Source: Delftia acidovorans
GTDB taxonomy: Bacteria > Pseudomonadota > Gammaproteobacteria > Burkholderiales > Burkholderiaceae_C
Assembly (NCBI GenBank): GCA_031286585.1
Contig: JAITUC010000023.1
Span: 1 to 64,000, forward strand
Length of the DNA stretch: 64,000 nt
Reading direction: 5' to 3'
Below, in pieces: positions 18,167 through 27,255 of the stretch. The notes beneath the pieces were generated by a model. That model was given only the letters and a program-made list of their open reading frames with translations, had not been told where the DNA came from and searched no databases. Every line of letters begins with the position of its first letter. Position 1 is the stretch's first letter. The position numbers were made by a program, and so were the translations under genes.

Positions 18167-18271
18167 AAGGACTTTCTGGAAGACAGGCTCATTGCGAATC
18201 GCCGGCACAGGCAGGGCGCCCGGCCTTTCATATGCAAATACGAGTCACTCCCAAAAACCCTGAAAAAAACT

Positions 18272-19606
18272 TCACGGCCCCGTGTGCCCGCCGCGCCGCG
18301 CAATCCGCAGGCCGCCGTCGTCCAGCACGCTGACCTGCACCGGCGCGAACTGCGGCAGCGCACGCAGCCAGTGTTCGGTCCGGGCAATGCGCACATGGCC
18401 GCTGATGGCCAGTTGCGCCGCGCCCTCCTCCACCACCAGCCGGCGCCGCGTGTAGCGGCCCAGCCGGTGCACGACGCGGCCCAGCGGTTCCTGCTCGAAG
18501 ACCAGTTCGCCCTCGCGCCAGGCCGCGGGCCGTTGCTGGAGCTGCGGCTGCCAGGCAGCGCCATCGGCATCTGCTTCACCTCCGTCCAGGGGAATGCGCA
18601 GCGACTGGCTGTCCTGCAGCAGCTGGCTGCGCCCGGTGGCGACATGCTCCACCCGAACCTGGCCCGACTCCACCTGCACCTGCACCGCATCGGGCTCCAG
18701 TTCCACGCCAAAGCGCGTGCCCAGCACGGTCACGCGCAGGGGGCCGGCCTCCACCACAAAGGGCCGTGCCGCATCGCGCGCCACGGCAAAGAAGGCGGCG
18801 CCTTCCAGCAGTTGTGCCTGTCGCAGGTCGGCGCGGTAGGTCAGCGCCACGCGGCTGGCGGCGTCCACGCGCAGCACGCTGCCATCGGGAAGTTCAAGCC
18901 TGCGCTGCACGCCCGTGGCGCTGGCCAGTTCACCTTGCCACAGCACGCGGCGGCTCCACATCTGCCAGGCGGGCCATGCCGCGCAGGCCATGCCAGCCAC
19001 GCCCAGCAGCGCGCCCAGGGCACGCCGCCGCCGCTTTCTGGAAGAGGCCTGCAAGCCCGCCTCCACCCCGCCGCGCCAGCGCAGCAAGGCGGCCTCCAGA
19101 CAGGCATCGGCCTGCATCAGGTCGCGCTCCACGGTGTTCAGGGAGACCTGCAGGCGCCGGGCGATGTCGGCCTGCCGCTCGCCATGCAGGCGGTGGGCCA
19201 GCAAGGCGGTCTGCATGCGCTCGGGCAGGCCGGCAATCGTGCGCTCCACCACGGCCAGTGCCTGCCGGTACATGGCGCGGTCGGCCACATCGCCTTCGGC
19301 CTCGGGCTGCAATTGCGCCAAGTCGTCCATGCAGCGCTGCTGCGCACCGCGCTGGCGCAGCCGGTCTATCGCCAGATGCTTGGCCGTGGCAAACAGGTAG
19401 GCCCGCGCGGCTTCGAGCGTGGGCGAGCTGCCGTCAGGCAGTTGCGGCGGCGCATCGGCCAGGCGCAGCCAGGTTTCCTGGGCCAGTTCCTGAGCCTCGT
19501 CGCGGCTGCCGGTCTTGCCGGCCAGATAGGACACCAGTTGCTGCTGGCAAGCGCAGAAAAGCTGGTGCCAGCGCGCAGCGGTCCAGGAAGCGGAGGGGGT
19601 GGGCAT
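18272..19606 (-). CDS. Fused ECF sigma factor / FecR anti-sigma protein (IutY-type hybrid)
   Basis: One uninterrupted 444-residue frame encodes both regulators that are normally separate. Residues about 11-86 are sigma region 2 (SRDEAQELAQETWLRLAD), 118-174 region 4 (LHGERQADIARRLQVSLNTV), 196-214 a membrane helix, and 220-440 the periplasmic FecR region (WQGELASATGVQRRLELPDG, LRVTVLGTRFGVELEPDAVQ, then a DUF4974-like C-terminus). The usual N-terminal cytosolic FecR helix domain is absent, as the sigma part takes its place. P. putida IutY is a described hybrid of this type, from memory; release of the sigma part by regulated proteolysis is expected. A Fur box lies just upstream and the partner receptor 105 bp downstream. 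Confidence 0.93.
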   Translation of the reverse strand: MPTPSASWTAARWHQLFCACQQQLVSYLAGKTGSRDEAQELAQETWLRLADAPPQLPDGSSPTLEAARAYLFATAKHLAIDRLRQRGAQQRCMDDLAQLQPEAEGDVADRAMYRQALAVVERTIAGLPERMQTALLAHRLHGERQADIARRLQVSLNTVERDLMQADACLEAALLRWRGGVEAGLQASSRKRRRRALGALLGVAGMACAAWPAWQMWSRRVLWQGELASATGVQRRLELPDGSVLRVDAASRVALTYRADLRQAQLLEGAAFFAVARDAARPFVVEAGPLRVTVLGTRFGVELEPDAVQVQVESGQVRVEHVATGRSQLLQDSQSLRIPLDGGEADADGAAWQPQLQQRPAAWREGELVFEQEPLGRVVHRLGRYTRRRLVVEEGAAQLAISGHVRIARTEHWLRALPQFAPVQVSVLDDGGLRIARRGGHTGP

Positions 19607-19634
19607 GGCCGGGGGGAGGTGAAAAATCGACAAC

Positions 19635-19653
19635 GAGAATGACTATCATTCTA
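19635..19653. promoter_or_regulatory. Fur box: Fur box
   Basis: GAGAATGACTATCATTCTA follows the consensus GATAATGATAATCATTATC at most positions, including AATGA and TCATT cores. It sits 29 bp before the fused regulator start, where Fur-Fe binding would block transcription under iron sufficiency. Confidence 0.85.
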
Positions 19654-19728
19654 GTTTTGTTTGATCCAGGCAAACCCGGCGGCCGGGCCAGCGAAGGCAA
19701 ACTGTCCATCCATCAACATCCGGACCAC

Positions 19729-19980
19729 ATGCCCATGATCTTCCTGGCGATCACATCTACCGGCTTGGCCCAGGCACTTAGCGCCGCCACCGAAAAAGAC
19801 GCCGTCTGGTGCGGCAGCGACGCGATTTCCGAGGCCGACTATGCCGCTCGACAATGGCCCAAACTCAGCCGCTTCACCGACTCGCTGGAGGACCGCGTTT
19901 TGATCGACGATGCCGTGTCCACCATTGAGGAACACCACCCCGGGCAGACCGTCTGGGTCGAGGCATCTTCCCTGCGATAG
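19729..19980 (+). CDS. Small conserved-looking hypothetical protein
   Basis: An 83-residue protein (opening MPMIFLAITSTGLAQAL) with motifs DAVWCGSDAISEADY, LSRFTDSLEDR and TIEEHHPGQTVWVE. These recall a short family of unknown function I have seen in Burkholderiales, though I cannot name it. Codon use is like the host. There is no signal peptide. It is isolated between the divergent iron regulator and a secreted protein. Confidence 0.6.
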   Translation: MPMIFLAITSTGLAQALSAATEKDAVWCGSDAISEADYAARQWPKLSRFTDSLEDRVLIDDAVSTIEEHHPGQTVWVEASSLR

Positions 19981-20013
19981 CGGGTTCTCTGGTCACCACC
20001 TTGAGGGCTTCAA

Positions 20014-20820
20014 TTGAAAGCTTTTCTTCAATTCCTGGCAGCCATACTTCTGTCCGCTGCAAGCCACGGCATGGAACACGTTGCCAGCCAAAGTACGCTA
20101 CCGCATCAAAACAAGGACGCGGAATATTTATCCGCCTATGAGTGGGCCCTGCAACAGGCTTTCGATGCCGTCGGCGAAGAGAAAAATAATTGGAAAACCC
20201 CAGACAGTTCCTCAATAAAACTCTGGTTTTCCAAAGAGGGAGGTTTCGGTACACGGATATGCAATATCATGACCTGGAAATATGAGATGGATGCCGATGG
20301 AGGCTTCCAAATCAAGCCCGGCTTCTACACAATGGTCGGGTGTCCCGAGCCATTGATGGAACTGCAAAAATGGGCAAGTGATTTGCTGTCAAGGAAATTC
20401 CACTACACATTGACAACAGCAATCGCCAACGCACCACCCCATCTGCAACTGCGCTTTGCCGATGGCAGCCGATGGGAATTGAAAGGCGAACCCACTCCAA
20501 AAACCAAGTACGGAAGTGAGGGAGAGGCGATTCTTCTGGAAGTCGAAGCGCAACATGTGCCGTGCAATGACAGCGCAGCCAATGGCACCGAGTGCTTGCG
20601 CGTTCGAGAGGTCAATTGGCATGTTCGCAACGGGAAAGGCGAATTCCACAAACATGGAAAATGGCAGACCTTCGAATTGACGGCGATTGATGGCTATTCA
20701 CATCCACCGGGCTGGCACGGTGTTCTGAATGTCACTCGCTTCAAGTTGAAGAGTCCGCCTTCCGGCGAAATGGCATTTGCCTATCTATTTCAGGGAGAAA
20801 CAACCCGATTCTCCAAATAG
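20014..20820 (+). CDS. Exported META/DUF4377-like protein
   Basis: A 268-residue protein with a signal sequence (FLQFLAAILLSAASHG). The middle part (LQLRFADGSRWELKGEP) resembles a META/HslJ-like sheet and the C-terminal part (LLEVEAQHVPCNDSAANG, LRVREV, TFELTAIDGYSHPPGWHGVL) resembles DUF4377, a pair often found together in envelope proteins. The TTG start is chosen because GAGGG lies seven bases before it and it opens the signal peptide. The gene is clearly AT-richer than its surroundings, suggesting acquisition. Function unknown. Confidence 0.7.
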   Translation: MKAFLQFLAAILLSAASHGMEHVASQSTLPHQNKDAEYLSAYEWALQQAFDAVGEEKNNWKTPDSSSIKLWFSKEGGFGTRICNIMTWKYEMDADGGFQIKPGFYTMVGCPEPLMELQKWASDLLSRKFHYTLTTAIANAPPHLQLRFADGSRWELKGEPTPKTKYGSEGEAILLEVEAQHVPCNDSAANGTECLRVREVNWHVRNGKGEFHKHGKWQTFELTAIDGYSHPPGWHGVLNVTRFKLKSPPSGEMAFAYLFQGETTRFSK

Positions 20821-20986
20821 AAACGCCATGCCTGCCTGCGCGCCCAAGCCCAACGTCATTTCCCAAGCCACCTGCGCAGCCTCCCTGCGACTGACTTCGG
20901 CCTGATCGACAAAGCCGCAATCCAGCGATTCGGCGCTGTTGTGCATGGTTTCCAAGGCGCGGGCGATGGCATTCAGGCACTGGCGG

Positions 20987-21886
20987 CTACCACCGCAACG
21001 CCGCCACCCGCAGCGCATCCACCGCCATGTCGATGAACGCCCGCACCCGGTGCGCGGCGTGCCGCCCTTCCCTGTGCACCACATGAATCGGCAGCGGCGG
21101 CCGCTCGAAGGGCTCCAGCACCAGGCGCAGTGCGCCCTCCTGCACGGGCTTGGCGATCTGGTAGAGCGGCAGGCGCGTGATGCCCTGCCCGGCCAGGGCG
21201 CAGTCTGCCGCAGCCTCGTTGGTCATGGACATGAGGCGCGGCTGCAGGCGCACGGCCAGGGCCTTGTCGCCTTCCAGAAACCGCCATTCGGGCGTGGAGG
21301 TGAGGCCGGATGCGGTGATGGTGGTGTGCTGCGCCAGCTCCTCGGGCCGCTGGGGCACGCCGTGGCTGGCCAGGTATGCGGGCGAGGCGCACAGCACCTG
21401 CCTCACGCTGCCCACGCGGATCGCCTGCAGCGAGGAGTCGGGCAGATCGCCGATGCGCACGGCCACGTCCACGCCCTCGTCCACCATGCTGACCACACGG
21501 TCCACAAACCAGCAGTTGACGTCCACCTCGGGAAACCGGCCCAGGTAATCGTGCACCACGGGCAGCACGTGCATGCGCCCGAAGTTGACCGGCGCCGTGA
21601 GCGTGAGCCGGCCGCGCGGGGCGGCGTGGGCGCTGGCGGCATGCTCGTCGGCCTCTTCCAGCTCGGCGAGGATGCGGCGGCAGCTGTCGGCGTAGGCCGT
21701 GCCGGCCTCGGTCACGCGCACGAAGCGCGTGGTTCGCGTGAGCAGGCGCACGCCCAGGCGCTCCTCCAGATCGGAGACGGCCCGCGTCACCACCGAGGGC
21801 GAGACCTTGAGCCGGCGTGCGGCCGAGGCGAAGCCGCCCGTGTCCACCACTGCGAGAAATGCCGTCATGGACTGGAAGCGATCCAT
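20987..21886 (-). CDS. LysR-family transcriptional regulator
   Basis: A 299-residue LysR protein: MDRFQSMTAFLAVVDTGGF and LKVSPSVVTRAVSDLEERLG form the winged helix, followed by LTRTTRFVRVTEAG and the ligand domain. It is of the group related to AaeR/PecT-like aromatic or stress regulators. It is divergent to the GST and flavo-iron-sulphur oxidoreductase genes, 241 bp away, and probably controls them. Confidence 0.9.
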   Translation of the reverse strand: MDRFQSMTAFLAVVDTGGFASAARRLKVSPSVVTRAVSDLEERLGVRLLTRTTRFVRVTEAGTAYADSCRRILAELEEADEHAASAHAAPRGRLTLTAPVNFGRMHVLPVVHDYLGRFPEVDVNCWFVDRVVSMVDEGVDVAVRIGDLPDSSLQAIRVGSVRQVLCASPAYLASHGVPQRPEELAQHTTITASGLTSTPEWRFLEGDKALAVRLQPRLMSMTNEAAADCALAGQGITRLPLYQIAKPVQEGALRLVLEPFERPPLPIHVVHREGRHAAHRVRAFIDMAVDALRVAALRW

Positions 21887-22127
21887 CTGTGCCTGCCTTG
21901 TCTTGGTCGTGTGTCCGTGCCGTGCGTCTGCGCAGTGCGTCCGTGCCGCGCCTCTGTCGGCCTTGTTGCCGCCTGCACAGGCTTGCCCAGGCCTGCACCG
22001 GTGCTTTGTTCGCGTTCCGGCAAGAGTGACTTGCCGCCGCCAGGGATTCTAAAGATGCGGGCGGGGAAGGAGGATACGTCCCGTGGCGCCAACGACCCGG
22101 CGCCTTCACCAACCCCGAGGAACCGCC

Positions 22128-22739
22128 ATGAAGCTCTACCACTTTCCCCTGTCCGGCCACGCCCACCGCGCCCGCCTCTTCCTCGGCCTGCTGGGCGTGG
22201 AGCATGAGCTGGTCCATGTGGATCTGGCCAATGGCGCGCAGAAGACGCCCGAATTCCTGGCGCTGAACCCGCTGGGCCAGGTGCCGGTGCTGGACGACAA
22301 CGGCACGGTGATTGCCGACTCCAACGCCATCCTGGTCTACCTGGCACGCAAGCTGGACCGCCAGGACTGGATGCCCCTGGGCGCCCAGGCCGAGGCCGAG
22401 ATCCAGAAATGGCTGAGCATCGCCGCCGGCCCCATCGCCTTCGGCCCGGCGGCGGCCCGACTGGTCACGGTGTTCAAGGCCCCCTTCCAGGCCGAGGAAG
22501 TGATAGCCCGCGCCCACGCCATCCTCGGCAAGATCGAGGCGCAACTGGCCAGCCGCCCCTTCCTCACCGGCGCCACGCCCACGATTGCCGACGTGGCCCT
22601 GTACAGCTACATCGCCAGCGCGCCCGAGGGCAATGTGGACCTGCAGCCCTACCGCGAAGTGCGTGCCTGGCTGGGCCACATCGAGGCGCTGCCGGGCTTC
22701 GTGGCATTCGCCCAGACACCGGCCGGCCTTCGGGCTTGA
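22128..22739 (+). CDS. Glutathione S-transferase family protein
   Basis: A 203-residue GST: N-terminal thioredoxin fold (residues 1-78, [43 protein letters not shown]) and a helical C-terminal domain containing [17 protein letters not shown], the usual N-capping box region. Ser9 in the SGH segment is a candidate for activating glutathione. GAGGA precedes the start. It is followed at 46 bp by the oxidoreductase fusion, so the two are probably one LysR-controlled detoxification unit. Confidence 0.93.
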   Translation: MKLYHFPLSGHAHRARLFLGLLGVEHELVHVDLANGAQKTPEFLALNPLGQVPVLDDNGTVIADSNAILVYLARKLDRQDWMPLGAQAEAEIQKWLSIAAGPIAFGPAAARLVTVFKAPFQAEEVIARAHAILGKIEAQLASRPFLTGATPTIADVALYSYIASAPEGNVDLQPYREVRAWLGHIEALPGFVAFAQTPAGLRA

Positions 22740-22785
22740 GTGCCTGAAACGCACGTCCCCTGAAACCCCGGCAAAGGAGCGCACC

Positions 22786-24870
22786 ATGCACCCGAAACCC
22801 CTGCAAAACCCCGCCTCGCCCTGGCATGCGGGCGAACTGGCGATCCAGCAAAGCGTTGGCGTCGTGGCCCGCATGGACATGCCGGGCCGCAAGTTCCTGC
22901 GCCCCTTCCTGCTGGACCAGCACCGCGAGTTCTATCCACTGCTGCATTTCGTGGTGCTGGGCAGCGTGGATGCCCAAGGCGATGCCTGGGCCACGGTACG
23001 GGCCGGCGAGCCGGGCTTCCTGCACTCTCCCGATCCATCGACCCTGCATGTGGGGGCGGGCCGCAACACTGCCGATCAGGCCGACCCGGCCGAGCCGGGC
23101 CTGGCCGACGGCCACGCCGTGGGCCTGCTGGGCATGGACCCCATGACGCGCCGGCGCAACCGGCTCAACGGCACGGTGCGGCGCAAGGCGGGCGTTGATG
23201 GGGCGGGCGGCTTCGACATCGGCGTGGTCCAGAGCTTCGGCAACTGCCCGCGCTATATCCAGAACCGCAGCGTCCGGTTTGTCCGGCCTGCCGGCGAGCC
23301 CACGCAGGAGCCGGCAGTCGAACTGGCATCGCTGGACCCGCGCGCGCAGGCCCTGATCGCGCAGGCGGACACGTTCTACGTGGCGTCCTACGTCGATGGA
23401 GAGGATGGCCTGCGCCAGGTCGATGTCTCCCACCGTGGCGGCAAGCCGGGCTTTGTGCGGACAGGCGCCGATGGAACGCTGACCATTCCGGACTTCTCAG
23501 GCAACCTGTTCTTCATGACGCTGGGCAATTTCCTGGTCAATCCCAAGGCGGGCCTGCTGTTCATCGACTCCGAAACCGGGGAGATGCTGCAAATGACGGG
23601 CGAGGCCAGCGTCATCCTCGACTCCCCGGAGATCGCGGCCTTCGAGGGCGCCGAGCGCCTGTGGACCTTCAAGCCCCGCCGCATCGTGCGCCGGCCCGAC
23701 GCCCTGCCGCTGCGCTGGAGCATGGCGGCCGACGGCTGGTCGCCCCACCTGCAGATGACCGGAAGCTGGGCTGATGCCAGCCAGCGCCTGGCCGCCGCCC
23801 GGCTGGGGCGGCAGTGGCGGCCGTTCCGGGTGGCGCAGGTCGTGGACGAGAGTTCCACCATCCGCTCGCTCTATTTGGAGCCGGCCGATGGCATGGCCAC
23901 GGTGGCCCCCCTGGCCGGCCAGTACCTGCCGCTGCGCCTCACGCTGGCGGACGGCAGCCATCTGCAGCGCACCTACACGCTGTCGCTGGCGCCTTCGGAT
24001 GGGCGCTACCGCATCAGCGTGAAAAGGCAGGGCCGGGCATCCAGCCACCTGCATGGCCTGAAGCCCGGCGATCTGGTCGAGGCCCGCCCGCCCGCTGGCA
24101 GCTTCACCCTCGATACGGCCCTGCGCCGCCCTGCCGTGCTGCTGGCCGCGGGCATCGGCATCACGCCCCTGCTGGCCATGCTGCGGCACATCGTCCACGA
24201 AGGCCTGCGCACCCGCAGCCTGCGGCCCACCTGGCTGTTCCAAGCGGCCCGCACGCGCAGCGAACGGGCCTTTGACACGGAGATTGCCGAACTGGTGAAG
24301 GCCGGCAATGCCGAGGTGCACTGGGTGCGAACGCTCAGCCGGCCCGGCACGGCAAAGGCCGGCCGCGACTACGACCATGAGGGCCGCATCGACATGGCCC
24401 TGTTGGAAGCCACCCTGCCCTGGGACGACTACGACTTCTACCTCTGCGGCCCGGACGCCTTCATGCAGGCCACCTATGACGGCCTGCGCGAACGCAATGT
24501 GCCCGACGAGCGCATCCACGCAGAAGCCTTCGGCCCCTCTGCCCTGAAGCGCTCCATGGCCGGCGCAGTCCCCGCCGCCGAGCTGCCTGCACCCGCCACA
24601 CAGCCTGTCCGCATCATCTTTGCAGACTCGGCCAAGGAAGCGCGCTGGAAGCCCGGCGACGGCAGCCTGCTCGAAGTGGCCGAGGCCCGGGGCCTGGAGC
24701 CCGCCTTCGGCTGCCGGGGCGGCAGCTGCGGCGACTGCCGCGCGCGCGTGCTGGAAGGCAGCGTGACCTATGCATCCCCTCCCTCCTTTGCCGTGCCAGC
24801 GGGCGAGGCCCTGATCTGCCGCGCCGTGCCTGCGCAGGAGACGGGGGAGGCTTTGCATCTGGGGCTGTGA
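22786..24870 (+). CDS. Fusion of PNPOx-like flavin domain, FNR reductase and 2Fe-2S ferredoxin
   Basis: The 694-residue protein joins a pyridoxamine-oxidase-like FMN domain (about residues 30-330; DFSGNLFFMTLGNFLVNPKA), a ferredoxin-reductase module with FAD segment RTYTLSLAPSD and NAD segment LLAAGIGITPLLAMLRHI (about 340-590), and a C-terminal plant-type 2Fe-2S domain (about 605-694) with CRGGSCGDC and a fourth cysteine in LICRA. Electrons should run from NAD(P)H through FAD and the iron-sulphur centre to the N-terminal flavin site. AAAGGAG precedes the start. Substrate unknown; the GST neighbour suggests stress or xenobiotic chemistry. Confidence 0.92.
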   Translation: MHPKPLQNPASPWHAGELAIQQSVGVVARMDMPGRKFLRPFLLDQHREFYPLLHFVVLGSVDAQGDAWATVRAGEPGFLHSPDPSTLHVGAGRNTADQADPAEPGLADGHAVGLLGMDPMTRRRNRLNGTVRRKAGVDGAGGFDIGVVQSFGNCPRYIQNRSVRFVRPAGEPTQEPAVELASLDPRAQALIAQADTFYVASYVDGEDGLRQVDVSHRGGKPGFVRTGADGTLTIPDFSGNLFFMTLGNFLVNPKAGLLFIDSETGEMLQMTGEASVILDSPEIAAFEGAERLWTFKPRRIVRRPDALPLRWSMAADGWSPHLQMTGSWADASQRLAAARLGRQWRPFRVAQVVDESSTIRSLYLEPADGMATVAPLAGQYLPLRLTLADGSHLQRTYTLSLAPSDGRYRISVKRQGRASSHLHGLKPGDLVEARPPAGSFTLDTALRRPAVLLAAGIGITPLLAMLRHIVHEGLRTRSLRPTWLFQAARTRSERAFDTEIAELVKAGNAEVHWVRTLSRPGTAKAGRDYDHEGRIDMALLEATLPWDDYDFYLCGPDAFMQATYDGLRERNVPDERIHAEAFGPSALKRSMAGAVPAAELPAPATQPVRIIFADSAKEARWKPGDGSLLEVAEARGLEPAFGCRGGSCGDCRARVLEGSVTYASPPSFAVPAGEALICRAVPAQETGEALHLGL

Positions 24871-24954
24871 TGGGCCTGTCTCTGCACGCTTTCCACATCA
24901 GGACATACTGGCGGGAAAAGGCGCATAGCGATTGCAGCCCATGCTTGGCTGCAT

Positions 24955-25986
24955 CTAGCTTTCTATCTGGACGAGTATCGATTCATCAAGCTCTATGACT
25001 TCAAACAGGCCCTGACCCCGCTCATAGATCTCCCCTGACAGGAACCGAACCACTTTCTGGCCGATGTGCAGGCACATCTCCACGACAAAGCCTTCTGCAT
25101 CCCGTCGCATGTCCTTTATCCGTACAAGACCTACGGGCAACTCAGCCAGCAGCCGGTCACGGTAACCAATGGATGCAGGCGCGCCGGGACCTGACTCAGA
25201 CGCCTCTGGAGCCACAAGATACAGGCCGTGAAACCCGCTGCCATCGTCGAGACGGGAAAGCATTGACCAGACACGTCCGTCCGCCAGTTGGACCCAAATC
25301 TCGATGAACTGGAGATAGGGCACTTGCGGATGGCTCCAGACGGCTTCGCCAGGTACCCAGTGCTGCCGACCTGATTCATCCATATCCCAGCGGCCGCCTT
25401 CGGCCAACGCCATCTCGCAACCTCGCCAGCCCACAATCACCTGCTGGTCGAGATCCTGAAGGGATGGGAACTGTCGCGGCCCCATGGGCTGGATGGAGCT
25501 CCCGGGGGCCGGCTCTGTGTCGTCGATATGGACTACCGCGAACCCTTCCTGCTCACTCGGCGGCTCGAACATGGCAAACACGCTGCGAATGGCCTGCTCC
25601 GGCACTTGGTGATCGGCTCGCCGCTGCGTGTTCCTCCGCAAGGCGGTCTGCAAATCGGCCTTGAGCCAAATACAGACTACGGGCACCCCATGTGATCTGG
25701 CGATCTGAATGGCACGCTCACGATGCACCTTCTTCGGAAGGGCGGCATCAAAGAACACCGCATCACCACCCAACGCTGCGGCGTTCTGTTGAATCCAGCT
25801 GCTCTTGCCTGCACCTTGCACACCCACCACCACATAGAGCTTGGTCGCGGGCGAGCTGACAGACAGTGCTTTGTCCAAGTCCCGGTACGCCAACTCCCAT
25901 GCGGCAGCACTGCGTTCCGGGGTGAACAGGCGACCTTGTTCGGTTTCCAGATAGTGGTCTGGATTGATGTGCTTTGTGGTTTCCAT
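24955..25986 (-). CDS. P-loop kinase (AAA_33/zeta-toxin-like) fused to unknown domain
   Basis: A 343-residue protein. Residues about 50-190 are a small-molecule kinase-like P-loop domain: Walker A VVGVQGAGKSSWIQQN, a following DAVFFDAALPKK strand and ALRRNTQRRADHQVPEQAI lid region. Residues about 205-343 (VGWRGCEMALAEGGRWDMDE and MLSRLDDGSGFHGLYLVAPE onwards) match nothing I recognise. The ATG at 25986 is chosen as the first before the conserved part; no good ribosome binding site is seen. Phosphorylation of a nucleotide, sugar or peptidoglycan precursor is possible from the fold. Confidence 0.7.
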   Translation of the reverse strand: METTKHINPDHYLETEQGRLFTPERSAAAWELAYRDLDKALSVSSPATKLYVVVGVQGAGKSSWIQQNAAALGGDAVFFDAALPKKVHRERAIQIARSHGVPVVCIWLKADLQTALRRNTQRRADHQVPEQAIRSVFAMFEPPSEQEGFAVVHIDDTEPAPGSSIQPMGPRQFPSLQDLDQQVIVGWRGCEMALAEGGRWDMDESGRQHWVPGEAVWSHPQVPYLQFIEIWVQLADGRVWSMLSRLDDGSGFHGLYLVAPEASESGPGAPASIGYRDRLLAELPVGLVRIKDMRRDAEGFVVEMCLHIGQKVVRFLSGEIYERGQGLFEVIELDESILVQIES

Positions 25987-26140
25987 GAATGGCCAAGGCT
26001 TTATGGAGGAGCAATGTAACTGTGCGCCGCACCACACGGTCACCAGACAAACGGCGTTGCCAAGACCCATGGTCTTCATAGATACACTCGCTGCAATTCC
26101 GGCGCCGCCCATCTACACCGCAACTCCCAAGCCCCCGCCC

Positions 26141-26839
26141 ATGAAACTCGCCGTCCACCTGCTTCACCTGCCGTCCTTGGTTCTTGCCTTCCACATCGGT
26201 GTCGCCAGTGCCCAGCAAGCCACGCCCGCGCCAGGCACCTATGTCCGCAAAGGTGGGGGTGGCGATCTGGTGGTTCGTGCTGATGGCAAGTTCCATATCC
26301 AGACCCTGGGCTCCAACGGGCATACCTGTGAGCTGGACGGCACCATCACCAACGGCCGTGCCAGGCTTGCGGATGCAGCATGTGCCGTGGACTTCTCGCC
26401 TGCCGGTCAGCGCGTCGCGGTCGATACGGCCACCGCCGAGGCATGCCAGAACTTCTGCGGCATGCGGGCCTGGTTTGGCGGAGACTATCTGCGGCCCACG
26501 CCCGGCTGCACGGACAAGGCCATTGCCGCATCGCGCCGCAACTTCAAGCGCGCCTATGACGGCAAGGATTACCGGCTGGCGCTGACCACGCTGGCGCCGG
26601 TGCTGCAGGACTGCGATGAGGTGCTGACCGGCGTCGCCAAAGGCTGGATACGCAACGACCTGGCGCTGGCGCAGCTTCGCTCGGGCGACGCGGCAGCCTG
26701 CCGCAAGACCCTGGCGCCGCTGGCCGAGGAAGCGGGCAAGACGGACGAGCAACTGCGCGAGGTCTATCCGCCCATTGATGCCGATGTGGTGCTGCCCATG
26801 CTCAAGGCTGCGCGCACCAATCTTCGCTTGTGCCGTTGA
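26141..26839 (+). CDS. Exported hypothetical protein
   Basis: A 232-residue protein with a signal peptide ending near VASAQQA. The N-terminal part (residues about 30-110) is rich in glycine and strands with paired cysteines; the C-terminal part (RRNFKRAYDGKDYRLALTTL to LRSGDAAACRKTLAPLAEE) looks like a helical TPR-type repeat. I do not recognise the family. The next small membrane gene follows after 14 bp, so they may be co-expressed. Confidence 0.65.
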   Translation: MKLAVHLLHLPSLVLAFHIGVASAQQATPAPGTYVRKGGGGDLVVRADGKFHIQTLGSNGHTCELDGTITNGRARLADAACAVDFSPAGQRVAVDTATAEACQNFCGMRAWFGGDYLRPTPGCTDKAIAASRRNFKRAYDGKDYRLALTTLAPVLQDCDEVLTGVAKGWIRNDLALAQLRSGDAAACRKTLAPLAEEAGKTDEQLREVYPPIDADVVLPMLKAARTNLRLCR

Positions 26840-26853
26840 GCGGAACCATCGCC

Positions 26854-27087
26854 ATGAAAGATCCCGCACCGCCCAATGCAGGAATCTCGGGGCATTTCCG
26901 GCATGAGGCGAAGTGGATGCTGTGGGTGCTTGGTGTGCTGCCCCTGGCGCTTGCCTTGCTGGCCGCGTGGCTGGCGCCGCTGATCCTGGACCATGTGGAG
27001 AAGGACAAATGCCTGAAAGCTGGAACGCATATCTCCAGGCAAACCGGCAGGTGCGAACGCCCTGAACAGGCGGCTCCGAAGGAGTGA
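26854..27087 (+). CDS. Small single-pass membrane protein, hypothetical
   Basis: A 77-residue protein with one clear membrane helix (WVLGVLPLALALLAAWLAPL, about residues 24-43) and a charged cysteine-containing tail (DKCLKAGTH, GRCERPEQ) likely outside the cytosol. The ATG is preceded by GCGGA. No family recognised. Confidence 0.5.
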   Translation: MKDPAPPNAGISGHFRHEAKWMLWVLGVLPLALALLAAWLAPLILDHVEKDKCLKAGTHISRQTGRCERPEQAAPKE

Positions 27088-27255
27088 CTTGCCGGGCTAT
27101 CCCGTTGCCCGCCTGGGCCACGACGACACCCTGTGCTTCGGCGCGGCGCCCATGCTGTAGCGGATCGGCCGGGGCCCGGGCGTCTTGCCCTATCCTTGTG
27201 CGCTTTCATTCCCACTGAGCAGCGCCCTTGCACAGGGCTTGACCCCTTGCCGTCC

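Noticed and set aside
15551..19642. Very long plus-strand open frame of over 1,300 codons
   Set aside because: It is antisense to the TonB receptor and sigma/FecR fusion, which have clear motifs. High GC codon bias keeps the opposite frame open.
20785..20946. Minus-strand coding-like stretch (TMHNSAESLDCGF region)
   Set aside because: Reads like a protein tail, but it overlaps the neighbouring gene end and has no start context; kept only as a possible remnant.
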